Below, in pieces: positions 6,862-14,347 of a DNA stretch of 15,016 bases. A program made the position numbers and the translations under genes. The notes below the pieces were generated by a model, which saw only the letters and a list, made by a program, of their open reading frames with translations, ran no database searches and had not been told where the DNA came from. How positions within the stretch are numbered: the first letter of the stretch is position 1; each line of letters begins with the position of its first letter. The stretch comes from Flavobacteriaceae bacterium UBA2765 (GTDB lineage: Bacteria > Bacteroidota > Bacteroidia > Flavobacteriales > Flavobacteriaceae): assembly GCA_002352665.1 (NCBI GenBank), contig DEIV01000132.1, forward strand, positions 1-15,016. The letters are read 5' to 3'.

Positions 6862-7089
6862 TTATTTTACATCTTCAATAGACGCTCCAAAATTGATATG
6901 CATTACATTTCCATTTGGCGTAACTAATGCGGGAACAGAATTAACACCCGCTTTTTCAGCTTCTGGAATTCTGTTTTTAACTTCTCCAAGATTAACTATT
7001 TCAACCTCTGTTGAAATTAAATTTACCAATTCCTGTTCTGCATTTACACATACTGGACATCCAGCATGATAAAAAATTGACTTACTCAT
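6862..7089 (-). CDS. small thioredoxin-like protein (CPVC active site)
   Basis: This 75-residue protein has a compact thioredoxin/glutaredoxin fold: beta-strand SIFYHAG, active site C11-P-V-C14, helix, strand VEIVNLG, helix, the cis-proline loop SVP53 and strand pair ALVTPNGNVMHINFG. It should carry out thiol-disulfide exchange in the cytoplasm, since no signal peptide is present. It is shorter than thioredoxin (about 105 residues) and nearer to glutaredoxin-like proteins. I chose the ATG at 7087-7089. The frame stays open upstream to another ATG at 7194, but the promoter at 7130-7159 lies inside that extension and the extra residues are not thioredoxin-like. The gene is likely transcribed alone, 69 bp before the CxxC-protein gene, and is under the shared operator. 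Confidence 0.85.
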   Translation of the reverse strand: MSKSIFYHAGCPVCVNAEQELVNLISTEVEIVNLGEVKNRIPEAEKAGVNSVPALVTPNGNVMHINFGASIEDVK

Positions 7090-7129
7090 ATCTATTAAAT
7101 TTTTAAATTGTTCAGCAATATTGCCGGTA

Positions 7130-7159
7130 CAAATATAGTTAGTATTCCTAACTATCCAA
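7130..7159 (-). promoter_or_regulatory. promoter of the thioredoxin-like gene with embedded palindromic operator (site B)
   Basis: On the minus strand TTG (7157-7159), a 19-bp spacer and TATATTTG (7130-7137) form a near-perfect Bacteroidota promoter. The spacer holds TTAGGAATACTAA (7139-7151, minus-strand reading), flanked so that the symmetric part extends to ATAGTTAG...CTAACTAT. Both the spacing and the palindrome match site A before the MarR gene. This fixes the gene start downstream, at 7089. Confidence 0.75.
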
Positions 7160-7367
7160 ATTATTTTTAAACTTTTTTTATTTTTTATCATCAATTCGAA
7201 GTTATTATTAAAGTTTGGATGACGCCTATCTGTAGACAGGACAAGCTCTAAGGAGCATTCTTTATAGAAAATAAATTATTGGCAAGAGTTCAGTCATTAC
7301 GCCAAAAATTGATATAAATATGGTATATTATTAAAATAAGCTTTGAAAAAATTATGCTCTTATATGC

Positions 7368-7399
7368 TTGAAACGGAAGTTTAAACACCTTCATTTCAA
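7368..7399. repeat. imperfect inverted repeat downstream of ilvC
   Basis: TTGAAA (7368-7373) and GAAG (7376-7379) pair with CTTC (7389-7392) and TTTCAA (7394-7399), leaving a CG/A internal bulge and a 9-nt loop. It could be a secondary transcript-end structure for the ilv operon. Confidence 0.4.
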
Positions 7400-7454
7400 T
7401 TATTATTCATTTGCCTCAAAGACAATTCTACAAGTCAACTTTTCACATTCATTG

Positions 7455-7482
7455 CAAGTCCGCCTTACAGTAAACGGACTTG
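7455..7482 (-). terminator. probable transcription terminator hairpin after ilvC
   Basis: CAAGTCCG (7455-7462) and CGGACTTG (7475-7482) form an 8-bp perfect stem, and TTA/TAA in the loop can extend it. It begins 14 bp past the ilvC stop, the right place for the end of the ilv transcript. It lacks the classic T-tract on the minus strand, so termination may be inefficient or the hairpin may protect the 3' end. Confidence 0.5.
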
Positions 7483-7496
7483 TTCTAACTTACTTA

Positions 7497-8972
7497 TTAC
7501 ACTATTTTTATCATAGCCGTCATAGAATCTCTTAGACTAGCTCCAATTTTTTCTATTGCATGCTGACGAATACTTTTATTTACCGTTATTAATTCTTGAT
7601 TATCAACGCCACAGTCTTTTCCTAATCCGTAAGGAGTCCCTATAATATCAGTATCAACAGTAGTCATAAAATCAGACAATAATGGCTTACAGGCATGATC
7701 AAATAAATAACAACCATATTCTGCAGTATCTGAGATAATTCTATTCATTTCAAATAGTTTTTTTCTGGCTATAGTATTCGCAATTAATGGGGTTTCATGT
7801 AAAGACTCATAATAGGCAGATTCTTGTTTGATACCCGCTTCTGTCATTGTTTCAAATGCCAATTCTACACCAGATTTTACAAAGGCAACCATCAATACGG
7901 CATTATCGAAATATTCTTGCTCTGCAATGGCATTTGATGTGTTTTTAGTTTTTTCAAAGGCAGTTTCTCCTGTTGCTTCTCGCCAAGATAATAGATTTTT
8001 ATCTCCACTAGCCCAATCTTCCATCATGTTTTTTGAAAAATGACCACTCATAATATCGTCCATATGTTTTTGGAATAATGGCCTCATAATCTGTTTCAAT
8101 TCTTCTGCCAAATTGAAGGCTTTAATTTTTGCCGGATTCGACAATCTATCCATCATATTGGTAATACCACCATGTTTTAAGGCCTCTGTTATGGTTTCCC
8201 AACCGTATTGGATTAATTTGGAAGCATAGCCTGTATCAATCCCTTTTTCAACCATTTTATCAAAGGAAAGGATAGAACCTGTCTGTAACAATCCACAAAG
8301 AATAGTTTGCTCACCCATTAAATCAGACTTTACTTCAGCGACAAATGATGAATGCAAAACTCCTGCCCTATCTCCACCTGTGGCAGCCGCATACGCCTTT
8401 GCTTGTTCAAATCCGTCTCCATTAGGGTCATTTTCAGGATGAACAGCTATCAATGTTGGTACACCAAAACCTCTTTTATACTCTTCCCTCACTTCAGAAC
8501 CCGGACATTTAGGTGCTATCATAATTACAGTAATGTCTTTACGGATTTGCATGCCTTCTTCCACAATATTAAAACCATGGGAATAAGATAATGTTGCCCC
8601 TTTTTTCATTAAAGGCATAATGGCTTTTACTACAGAAGAGTGCTGTTTATCTGGTGTTAAATTTGAAACTAGATCTGCTGATGGTATCAACTCCTCATAT
8701 GTACCTACTTTGAATCCATTGTCACTTGCATTTTTAAATGATGCCCTTTGTTCTTTTATAGCACCCTCTCTAAGAGCATAAGAAATATCTAAGCCAGAAT
8801 CACGCATATTCAAACCTTGATTTAATCCTTGTGCTCCACAACCAACAATTACAATTTTTTTTCCTTTTAAAGCTTTTACACCATTTGGGAATTCTGATTG
8901 ATCCATAAAATCACAGATACCTAATTGTTCTAATTGTAATCGTAATGGAAGTGTGTTAAAATAATTTGTCAT
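7497..8972 (-). CDS. ilvC: ketol-acid reductoisomerase (class II)
   Basis: IlvC converts acetolactate or acetohydroxybutyrate to the dihydroxy acid using NADPH and Mg2+, the second shared step of valine and isoleucine synthesis. At 491 residues it has the same length as the E. coli long-form enzyme and can be aligned with it residue for residue by eye. The Rossmann loop is VGCGAQG (43-49). NADPH-phosphate contacts R68, R76 and S78 are present, indicating NADPH preference. The active site H132, K155, D217, E221, E389, E393 and S414 is complete. The double C-terminal knotted domain marks class II, unlike the roughly 330-residue class I form. It starts 19 bp after ilvN and is the last gene of the ilvDBNC operon. 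Confidence 0.97.
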   Translation of the reverse strand: MTNYFNTLPLRLQLEQLGICDFMDQSEFPNGVKALKGKKIVIVGCGAQGLNQGLNMRDSGLDISYALREGAIKEQRASFKNASDNGFKVGTYEELIPSADLVSNLTPDKQHSSVVKAIMPLMKKGATLSYSHGFNIVEEGMQIRKDITVIMIAPKCPGSEVREEYKRGFGVPTLIAVHPENDPNGDGFEQAKAYAAATGGDRAGVLHSSFVAEVKSDLMGEQTILCGLLQTGSILSFDKMVEKGIDTGYASKLIQYGWETITEALKHGGITNMMDRLSNPAKIKAFNLAEELKQIMRPLFQKHMDDIMSGHFSKNMMEDWASGDKNLLSWREATGETAFEKTKNTSNAIAEQEYFDNAVLMVAFVKSGVELAFETMTEAGIKQESAYYESLHETPLIANTIARKKLFEMNRIISDTAEYGCYLFDHACKPLLSDFMTTVDTDIIGTPYGLGKDCGVDNQELITVNKSIRQHAIEKIGASLRDSMTAMIKIV

Positions 8973-8991
8973 TTTTTTTTCTTTAATCTAT

Positions 8992-9513
8992 TTAATTAAT
9001 TTCTTGTAATAAATCTGAAATAGCCATTCTGGGTCTTGAAATAGCAATACGCCCCGATCGTACAAATTGCAATAAACCATATGGCTTCAATTTGTCATAC
9101 ATTCTGTCTATTTCCTCCTTTAAACCCGACGCTTCTATAACAAAATAATTTTCTGTTATCGTAACTATATGTGCTCTTCTAAACTTTAATTTTTCTTGTA
9201 TCTGTTCGTCATACAAATGTTCTGTAGAAATTTTAAACAAGGCTGATTCTTGATAAATAATTTCATTTTCTCGGTGATAATAGGCCTTTATTACCTCAAT
9301 TTGTTTTTCCAATTGACCCAATATTTTTCTGGCTTGAGTCTCAGAAATAATTACCACAAAAGTAAATCTATGTACTTGGTCAATTTCCGACTGAGATACC
9401 GTCATACTTTCTATATTGATATGGCGTTTTAAAAAAATTGCGGATAGACGATTTAATATACCAATATTATTTTCTGTATAAATTGAAATTGTAAATTTTT
9501 GATTTTCTTCCAT
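8992..9513 (-). CDS. ilvN: acetolactate synthase small (regulatory) subunit
   Basis: This 173-residue protein is the regulatory partner of the acetolactate synthase catalytic subunit. The N-terminal ACT domain (about 6-80) carries the N-x-x-G-x-L pattern at N16-I-G18-I-L and the HINIESMTVS strand with N33, positions that bind valine in homologous subunits. The C-terminal small-subunit domain (about 85-160) ends in RSGRIAISR. The length is typical of the E. coli IlvH/IlvN type. It starts 2 bp after the ilvB stop, so expression is likely coupled to the catalytic subunit. Feedback inhibition by valine is expected from the family, not shown by the sequence alone. The symbol ilvH would be equally acceptable. 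Confidence 0.95.
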   Translation of the reverse strand: MEENQKFTISIYTENNIGILNRLSAIFLKRHINIESMTVSQSEIDQVHRFTFVVIISETQARKILGQLEKQIEVIKAYYHRENEIIYQESALFKISTEHLYDEQIQEKLKFRRAHIVTITENYFVIEASGLKEEIDRMYDKLKPYGLLQFVRSGRIAISRPRMAISDLLQEIN

Positions 9514-9515
9514 AA

Positions 9516-11279
9516 TTAACTTAATCTTATATCTGAAACACTAGCTCCTGAAGGAATCATTGGAAACACGTTATCTTCTTTTTCTACTCGAACTTCTAAA
9601 AAATAAGCATCTTTAGAGGCTATCATTCTTTGAACGGCCTTGGCGAGATCTTCTCTTTTTGAAACACACTCTGCTTCCATATGATACCCTTTTGCAATCA
9701 TAACAAAATCGGGATTTATCATTTCTGTTGAAGCATATCTCTTATCAAAAAATAACTGCTGCCATTGACGAACCATTCCTAAAAACTCATTGTTTAACAC
9801 CACAATTTTTACCGGTACTTTGGTCTGAAAAATAGTGCCTAATTCTTGTATAGTCATTTGATAACTTCCATCTCCTATAATAGCAATAACTTCTCTATCA
9901 GGTTTTCCCATTTTAGCTCCTATAGCTGCCGGCAAGGCAAAACCCATCGTACCTAAACCACCCGAAGTAACATTACTTTTAGATTGGTTAAACTTGGCAT
10001 ATCTACAAGCGATCATTTGATGCTGACCAACATCAGAGACAATTATTGCATCTCCTTTGGTAGTATTATTAATTTCATTGATAACTTCTGCCATAGTTAA
10101 GCCCTCCTTTTCGGGATGCAAATCATTTTTAATAACTTTTTCAAATTCTATTTGCATATGATCTTTAAATTCTTGTCGCCATTCGGGATAAGTATTTTGA
10201 TCCACATTAGGTAATATTTTGGCCAGCGTCTCTTTAACATCTCCTAATACGGCAATCTCTGTTTTAACATTTTTATCTACTTCGGCTGGATCAATTTCAA
10301 AATGAATTATTTTCGCCTGTTTGGCATAAGAATCTAAATTACCAGTAACACGATCATCAAACCGCATGCCTATGGCAATTAATACATCGCATTCATTGGT
10401 AAGTCTATTTGGTCCATAATTTCCATGCATACCAACCATACCCACATTCAACGGATGATCTGTTGCTAAAGCGGACAGGCCAAGTATTGTCCATGCTGAA
10501 GGAATACCTGTTTTTTCAATAAAAGTTTTAAATTCTTCTTCTGCCTTTCCTAAAATTACACCTTGCCCAAAAACGATCATTGGTTTTTTCGCAGCATTAA
10601 TGGCATCCGCGGCAGCGTTAAGAACCTCCATATTCACTTCTGGAACAGCTTTATAACTACGTACGGATGTACATTTTTTATATTGAAAATCGAAAGTATC
10701 AAACTGAGCGTCTTTAGTAATATCTATCAAAACCGGCCCTGGTCTACCTGAACGGGCAATGTAAAAAGCTTTAGCCATAATTTCAGGAATTTCAGAAGCT
10801 TCGGTAATTTGATAATTCCACTTGGTTACCGGTGTAGATATTCCTATGATATCAGTCTCTTGAAAAGCATCTGATCCTAATAAATGACTAGACACTTGAC
10901 CCGTAATACAAACCAATGGTGTAGAATCAATTTGGGCATCGGCAATTCCAGTTACCAAATTGGTAGCACCTGGACCCGAAGTTGCTATAGCTACGCCAAC
11001 TTTACCAGTGACTCTGGCATAGCCTTGAGCCGCATGTGTTGCCCCTTGCTCATGACGTGTTAATACATGATGCAGTTTATCTTGATATTTAAACAACTCA
11101 TCATAAACGGGCATAATAGCACCACCAGGATAACCATATAATAAATCGACACCCTCCGCTAATAAACATTTGATTACTGCTTCGGCTCCTGATATATTTT
11201 CAGTTTTAGTTGTCTTGGTTTTTTTCAATGTTTGAGTTTCTGTATTCATAATAATATTTTCTTTGATTGAGACTTTCAT
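9516..11279 (-). CDS. ilvB: acetolactate synthase large (catalytic) subunit
   Basis: This thiamine-diphosphate enzyme condenses pyruvate with pyruvate or 2-oxobutyrate, the first shared step of valine and isoleucine synthesis. The 587 residues show the three expected domains. The N-terminal pyrimidine-binding domain has catalytic E77 in TRHEQGATHAAQG. The central domain (about 220-360) contains the MRFDDRVTGN block. The C-terminal diphosphate-binding domain has GDG (469-471) to NN (496-497), the ThDP/Mg2+ motif. W506 in GMVRQWQ is the usual herbicide-site tryptophan. Start choice: the ATG at 11279 adds MKVSIKENII, which is not conserved-looking. The ATG at 11247-11249 (Met11), preceded by an A/G-rich stretch, may be the true start, giving 577 residues. 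It sits 22 bp after ilvD and 2 bp before ilvN. Confidence 0.96.
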   Translation of the reverse strand: MKVSIKENIIMNTETQTLKKTKTTKTENISGAEAVIKCLLAEGVDLLYGYPGGAIMPVYDELFKYQDKLHHVLTRHEQGATHAAQGYARVTGKVGVAIATSGPGATNLVTGIADAQIDSTPLVCITGQVSSHLLGSDAFQETDIIGISTPVTKWNYQITEASEIPEIMAKAFYIARSGRPGPVLIDITKDAQFDTFDFQYKKCTSVRSYKAVPEVNMEVLNAAADAINAAKKPMIVFGQGVILGKAEEEFKTFIEKTGIPSAWTILGLSALATDHPLNVGMVGMHGNYGPNRLTNECDVLIAIGMRFDDRVTGNLDSYAKQAKIIHFEIDPAEVDKNVKTEIAVLGDVKETLAKILPNVDQNTYPEWRQEFKDHMQIEFEKVIKNDLHPEKEGLTMAEVINEINNTTKGDAIIVSDVGQHQMIACRYAKFNQSKSNVTSGGLGTMGFALPAAIGAKMGKPDREVIAIIGDGSYQMTIQELGTIFQTKVPVKIVVLNNEFLGMVRQWQQLFFDKRYASTEMINPDFVMIAKGYHMEAECVSKREDLAKAVQRMIASKDAYFLEVRVEKEDNVFPMIPSGASVSDIRLS

Positions 11280-11301
11280 AGGTATTAGTATTACTTAAAA
11301 A

Positions 11302-12978
11302 TCATTCCAGTTCATCAGTTACACATCCTTTAGATGCTGATGAAACATTTTTTGCATATTTATACAACACCCCTTTTTTAAATTTTAAATCGGGTTGTTT
11401 CCAAAAAGTTTTGCGTTGTTTTAAAATAGATTCTGATAGATTTACGGAAATACTATTGGTTTCTGCATCAATAATAATTTCATCACCATCTTCAATAAAC
11501 GCAATTGTACCTCCTTCTTGAGCCTCTGGTGTAATATGACCTACTACAAATCCATGTGTTCCCCCAGAAAAGCGACCATCTGTAATTAATGCTACATCTT
11601 TACCTAATCCTGCTCCCATAATAGCAGCAGTTGGCTTTAACATTTCAGGCATCCCGGGACCTCCTTTTGGGCCTTCATATCTTATAACTACTACATCTCC
11701 TTTCTTTACTTTCCCATCTCGAATACCATCATTCGCTTCAAATTCGCTTTCAAATACTTTGGCTTTACCTTCAAAACGCAAACCTTCTTTTCCTGTAATT
11801 TTAGCAACACAGCCCTCTTCTGCTAAATTGCCAAACATTATTCTAAGATGTCCGGTTGCCTTAATGGGATGCTCTAAGGGTTTAATAACATCTTGATCTT
11901 CCTTCAAATCGTCAACATCTAATAAATTTTCTGCTAAAGTCTTTCCTGTAACCGTTAAACAATCACCATGTAATAAGCCATTCATCAATAAATATTTTAA
12001 TACTGCCGGAATACCTCCCACTGTATGTACATCTTCCATTAAATATTTTCCACTAGGCTTTAAATCGGCCAAAAAAGGAGTCTCATCACTAATTTTTTGA
12101 AAATCTAACAAGGTAAAATCAATATTTGCAGCTCTAGCAATAGCTAAAAAATGTAAAACAGCATTAGTAGAACCCCCTAAAATAGTAACCAATCTTACTG
12201 CATTTTCTAGGGATTTTTTCGTAATAATATCTAGAGGCTTGATATCTTTTTCAAGTAGTAATCTCATAGCTTTACCCGCAGCTACACTCTCGTCTTCTTT
12301 ATTTTTGCTAATAGCAGGATTTGAAGAATTAAAGGGTAAAGACATTCCTAATGCTTCAATTGCAGAAGCCATAGTATTTGCGGTATACATGCCTCCACAA
12401 GCTCCGGCACCCGGAATTGCTTTATGGATAATTGCTTTATACTCTTCTTCTTGCATAGTACCAGCAACTTTTTCACCCCAAGCTTCAAAAGCTGATACTA
12501 TATCTAATTTTTTATCATTATGGCAACCAGAAGCCACAGTACCTCCATACACCAAAATTGACGGCCTGTTTAAACGTATCATTGCCATTAAAGCACCGGG
12601 CATATTCTTATCGCAACCCACTACTGTAATCATACCATCATAAGCCATAGCTTGCACAACAGTCTCCATTGAATCTGCAATAACATCACGAGAAGGTAAT
12701 GAATAACGCATTCCGGGTGTACCCATTGAAATACCATCACTTACACCAATTGTATTAAAAATCAATCCAACCAAATCTTCTTCTTGGGTTCCTTTTTTTA
12801 CCAATTTGGCCAGATCGTTTAGATGCATATTACAAGGATTGCCTTCATAACCTGTACTTGCTATACCCACAAAAGGTTTATAAAAATCTTCATCTTTTAA
12901 ACCAATAGCGTGCAACATAGCTTGGGCCGCAGGTTGCGTTGGATCTTGAGTAACAATCCTACTATACTTATTTATCAT
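11302..12978 (-). CDS. ilvD: dihydroxy-acid dehydratase
   Basis: IlvD removes water from 2,3-dihydroxy-3-methyl acids to give the 2-oxo acids that become valine and isoleucine. The 558-residue length is normal. Iron-sulfur cysteines are C49 (GNPCNMH), C122 (GCDKNMPG) and C194 (GAGACGGMYTANTM), the three-cysteine set that holds a [2Fe-2S] or labile cluster. D123-K124 supplies the Mg2+ site with a lysine that is carbamylated in homologues. The C-terminal signature GRFSGGTHGFVVGHITPEA is intact. It is the first gene of the ilvDBNC operon, with AAGGAT about 8 bp before the ATG, a better ribosome-binding site than most here. A possible leader peptide and hairpin lie just upstream. The cluster is oxygen-sensitive in related enzymes. 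Confidence 0.97.
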   Translation of the reverse strand: MINKYSRIVTQDPTQPAAQAMLHAIGLKDEDFYKPFVGIASTGYEGNPCNMHLNDLAKLVKKGTQEEDLVGLIFNTIGVSDGISMGTPGMRYSLPSRDVIADSMETVVQAMAYDGMITVVGCDKNMPGALMAMIRLNRPSILVYGGTVASGCHNDKKLDIVSAFEAWGEKVAGTMQEEEYKAIIHKAIPGAGACGGMYTANTMASAIEALGMSLPFNSSNPAISKNKEDESVAAGKAMRLLLEKDIKPLDIITKKSLENAVRLVTILGGSTNAVLHFLAIARAANIDFTLLDFQKISDETPFLADLKPSGKYLMEDVHTVGGIPAVLKYLLMNGLLHGDCLTVTGKTLAENLLDVDDLKEDQDVIKPLEHPIKATGHLRIMFGNLAEEGCVAKITGKEGLRFEGKAKVFESEFEANDGIRDGKVKKGDVVVIRYEGPKGGPGMPEMLKPTAAIMGAGLGKDVALITDGRFSGGTHGFVVGHITPEAQEGGTIAFIEDGDEIIIDAETNSISVNLSESILKQRKTFWKQPDLKFKKGVLYKYAKNVSSASKGCVTDELE

Positions 12979-12992
12979 ATAAAATTATCCTT

Positions 12993-13012
12993 TTAAAAAA
13001 ACCGTTTTTTAA
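12993..13012 (-). promoter_or_regulatory. AT-only hairpin before ilvD, overlapping the leader-peptide stop
   Basis: TTAAAAAA (12993-13000) and TTTTTTAA (13005-13012) are perfectly complementary around ACCG. On the minus strand it ends 14 bp before the ilvD ATG and next to its ribosome-binding site, and the stop codon of the possible leader peptide (13009-13011) lies inside its 5' arm. Being all A-T it is weak, so a regulatory role is only a possibility. Confidence 0.35.
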
Positions 13013-13068
13013 TATTTTGAATTCTCGAAAGTAAATCTTACTTCACTTATTTTTATAACTATTATCAT
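13009..13068 (-). CDS. possible Ile/Val leader peptide of the ilv operon
   Basis: An ATG at 13066-13068 opens a 19-residue frame MIIVIKISEVRFTFENSKY ending in TAA 30 bp before ilvD. Five of the residues 2-7 are Ile or Val (I-I-V-I-K-I), with another Val at 10, and all four Ile codons are ATA. Short peptides rich in the end-product amino acid are the classic sensors of attenuation in ilv operons. Against it: ATA and other Ile codons arise often by chance in AT-rich DNA, there is no clear ribosome-binding site, and no GC-rich terminator follows. Conservation in related genomes would decide. Confidence 0.35.
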   Translation of the reverse strand: MIIVIKISEVRFTFENSKY

Positions 13069-13298
13069 CACAGCATTAAATTCAAACCATCTATAAGCTT
13101 ATTACATTCTGAATATCAGTTTCTTAAAATAATAAAATTATTATATTCAATACTTAAAAAATACTAATCTTATAATAAGTTCTTCCCTATAAAAATGAAC
13201 TAATAAACAATACAACTCAATATTAGAGATTTATATTTAGAAATTTTTTTTTTGTAGTTTTATATCAAATACTATTTACTTTTATAGACTTAAAAAAA

Positions 13299-14327
13299 AT
13301 GAAAGGATTAAAATATTTATTGGTTTTTGTATTGCCCATTGCAACCTATATTTCTTTTACTTCTTTAGGTGTTTTAACCTATTTACCCGCTTTTATTGTT
13401 TTTGGAATTGTGCCTCTCTTAGAATTGTTCTTTAAAGCTGATTCTAAAAATTTCGATAAAGAAACTGCTCAGCTAGAAAAGGAAAATAATTTATATAGTT
13501 GGATACTATATCTAACTGTACCTGTACAAATAGGTATGCTCATCTTTTATTTTTATGCCATACAAGAACCTATATCTAATGCTGAATATATTGGAAGAAT
13601 ATTATCTATGGGACTATTATGTGGTATTTTAGGAATTAATGTTGGGCATGAATTAGGGCATCGTCAAAACAAAACCGCACAATTTTTAGGTGAATTGATG
13701 TTACTTACTTCATTAAACACGCATTTCCTACCTTATCATAATGGAGGTCATCACTTTAATGTAGCTACGCTAGAAGATGCCGCAACAGCAAGAAAAAATG
13801 AACCGCTATATCTATTTTGGATACGCTCACATTTTTCAAGTTATAAACAGGCCTGGCAATTGGAAATGAGAAGATTACAAAGTGAAAACAAGAATGTATT
13901 TGCCTGGCAGAATAAAATGGTAAACTATACTATGGCAAGTATATTACTGCTTTTTTGGATTTATTATTTTTTTGGAGGGTTTGTTTTACTAAGCTTTATT
14001 TTCGCGGCTATAATTGGCATTCTTCAACTGGAAACCGTAAATTATATTGAACATTATGGCTTGCTTCGACAAAAGAACGCTTACGGCCGTTATGAAAAAG
14101 TGAGACATCATCATTCTTGGAATTCAGACCATATAGTAGGTAGATTGGTATTATTTAATTTATCCAGACATTCTGATCATCATTATAATGGAAGTAAACC
14201 TTATCAGATTTTAAAATCTATTCCTGAAAGTCCACAAATGCCTACAGGATATCCCGGTATGATGATTTTGGCCTTAATACCTCCATTATGGTTTAGGCAT
14301 ATGAATGCAAAAATCAATAATTTTTAA
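13299..14327 (+). CDS. alkB: AlkB-type membrane alkane 1-monooxygenase
   Basis: This 342-residue integral membrane protein matches the non-heme di-iron alkane hydroxylases that oxidise the terminal carbon of n-alkanes. About six hydrophobic helices are visible (near 5-22, 28-45, 67-88, 99-115, 210-225 and 226-245). The histidine boxes are HELGHR (117-122), YHNGGHH (146-152), NYIEHYGL (248-255) and LSRHSDHH (288-295); HSWNSDH (272-278) is also typical of AlkB. Two differences stand out: Tyr146 replaces the glutamate that normally opens the second box (EHNxGHH), and the protein is some 60 residues shorter than the Pseudomonas enzyme. No rubredoxin or reductase gene is in the window. A nitroreductase-family gene follows after 20 bp. 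Substrate could be alkanes or another hydrophobic chain such as a lipid. Confidence 0.9.
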   Translation: MKGLKYLLVFVLPIATYISFTSLGVLTYLPAFIVFGIVPLLELFFKADSKNFDKETAQLEKENNLYSWILYLTVPVQIGMLIFYFYAIQEPISNAEYIGRILSMGLLCGILGINVGHELGHRQNKTAQFLGELMLLTSLNTHFLPYHNGGHHFNVATLEDAATARKNEPLYLFWIRSHFSSYKQAWQLEMRRLQSENKNVFAWQNKMVNYTMASILLLFWIYYFFGGFVLLSFIFAAIIGILQLETVNYIEHYGLLRQKNAYGRYEKVRHHHSWNSDHIVGRLVLFNLSRHSDHHYNGSKPYQILKSIPESPQMPTGYPGMMILALIPPLWFRHMNAKINNF

Positions 14328-14347
14328 CACTAAAACTATTTATAGAA

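Larger units (their letters stand above)
7195..7496. other. non-coding gap between the thioredoxin-like gene and ilvC
   Basis: About 300 bp with no credible gene in either direction. It holds four dyads: CCTaTCTgtAGAcAGG at 7225-7240, GCTC-taag-GAGC at 7245-7256, an imperfect one at 7368-7399 (TTGAAA..GAAG / CTTC.TTTCAA), and the strong hairpin at 7455-7482. Transcription from ilvC on the minus strand would pass through all of them, so most are probably 3'-end structures. A small RNA cannot be excluded. Confidence 0.5.
12979..13298. other. divergent intergenic region between ilvD and the alkB-type gene
   Basis: A very AT-rich 320-bp gap that must contain promoters in both directions. Towards ilvD it holds a possible Ile/Val-rich leader peptide (13009-13068) and an AT hairpin (12993-13012). 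A run of ten T residues lies at 13244-13253 and AATAAT/ATTATT dyads near 13127-13145. I found no full TTG/TAnnTTTG pair for either gene. Confidence 0.5.

Noticed and set aside
7090..7194. N-terminal extension of the thioredoxin-like protein from an ATG at 7194
   Set aside because: It contains the promoter and operator of the gene and does not read like part of the fold.
12239..12643. 134-codon open frame on the + strand opposite ilvD
   Set aside because: It is antisense to a fully conserved ilvD region and has no recognisable protein features.
13252..13284. Promoter for the alkB-type gene (TTG at 13252-13254, TACTTTTA at 13277-13284)
   Set aside because: The -7 element lacks the final G and the 22-bp spacer is long; in such AT-rich DNA this is not convincing.
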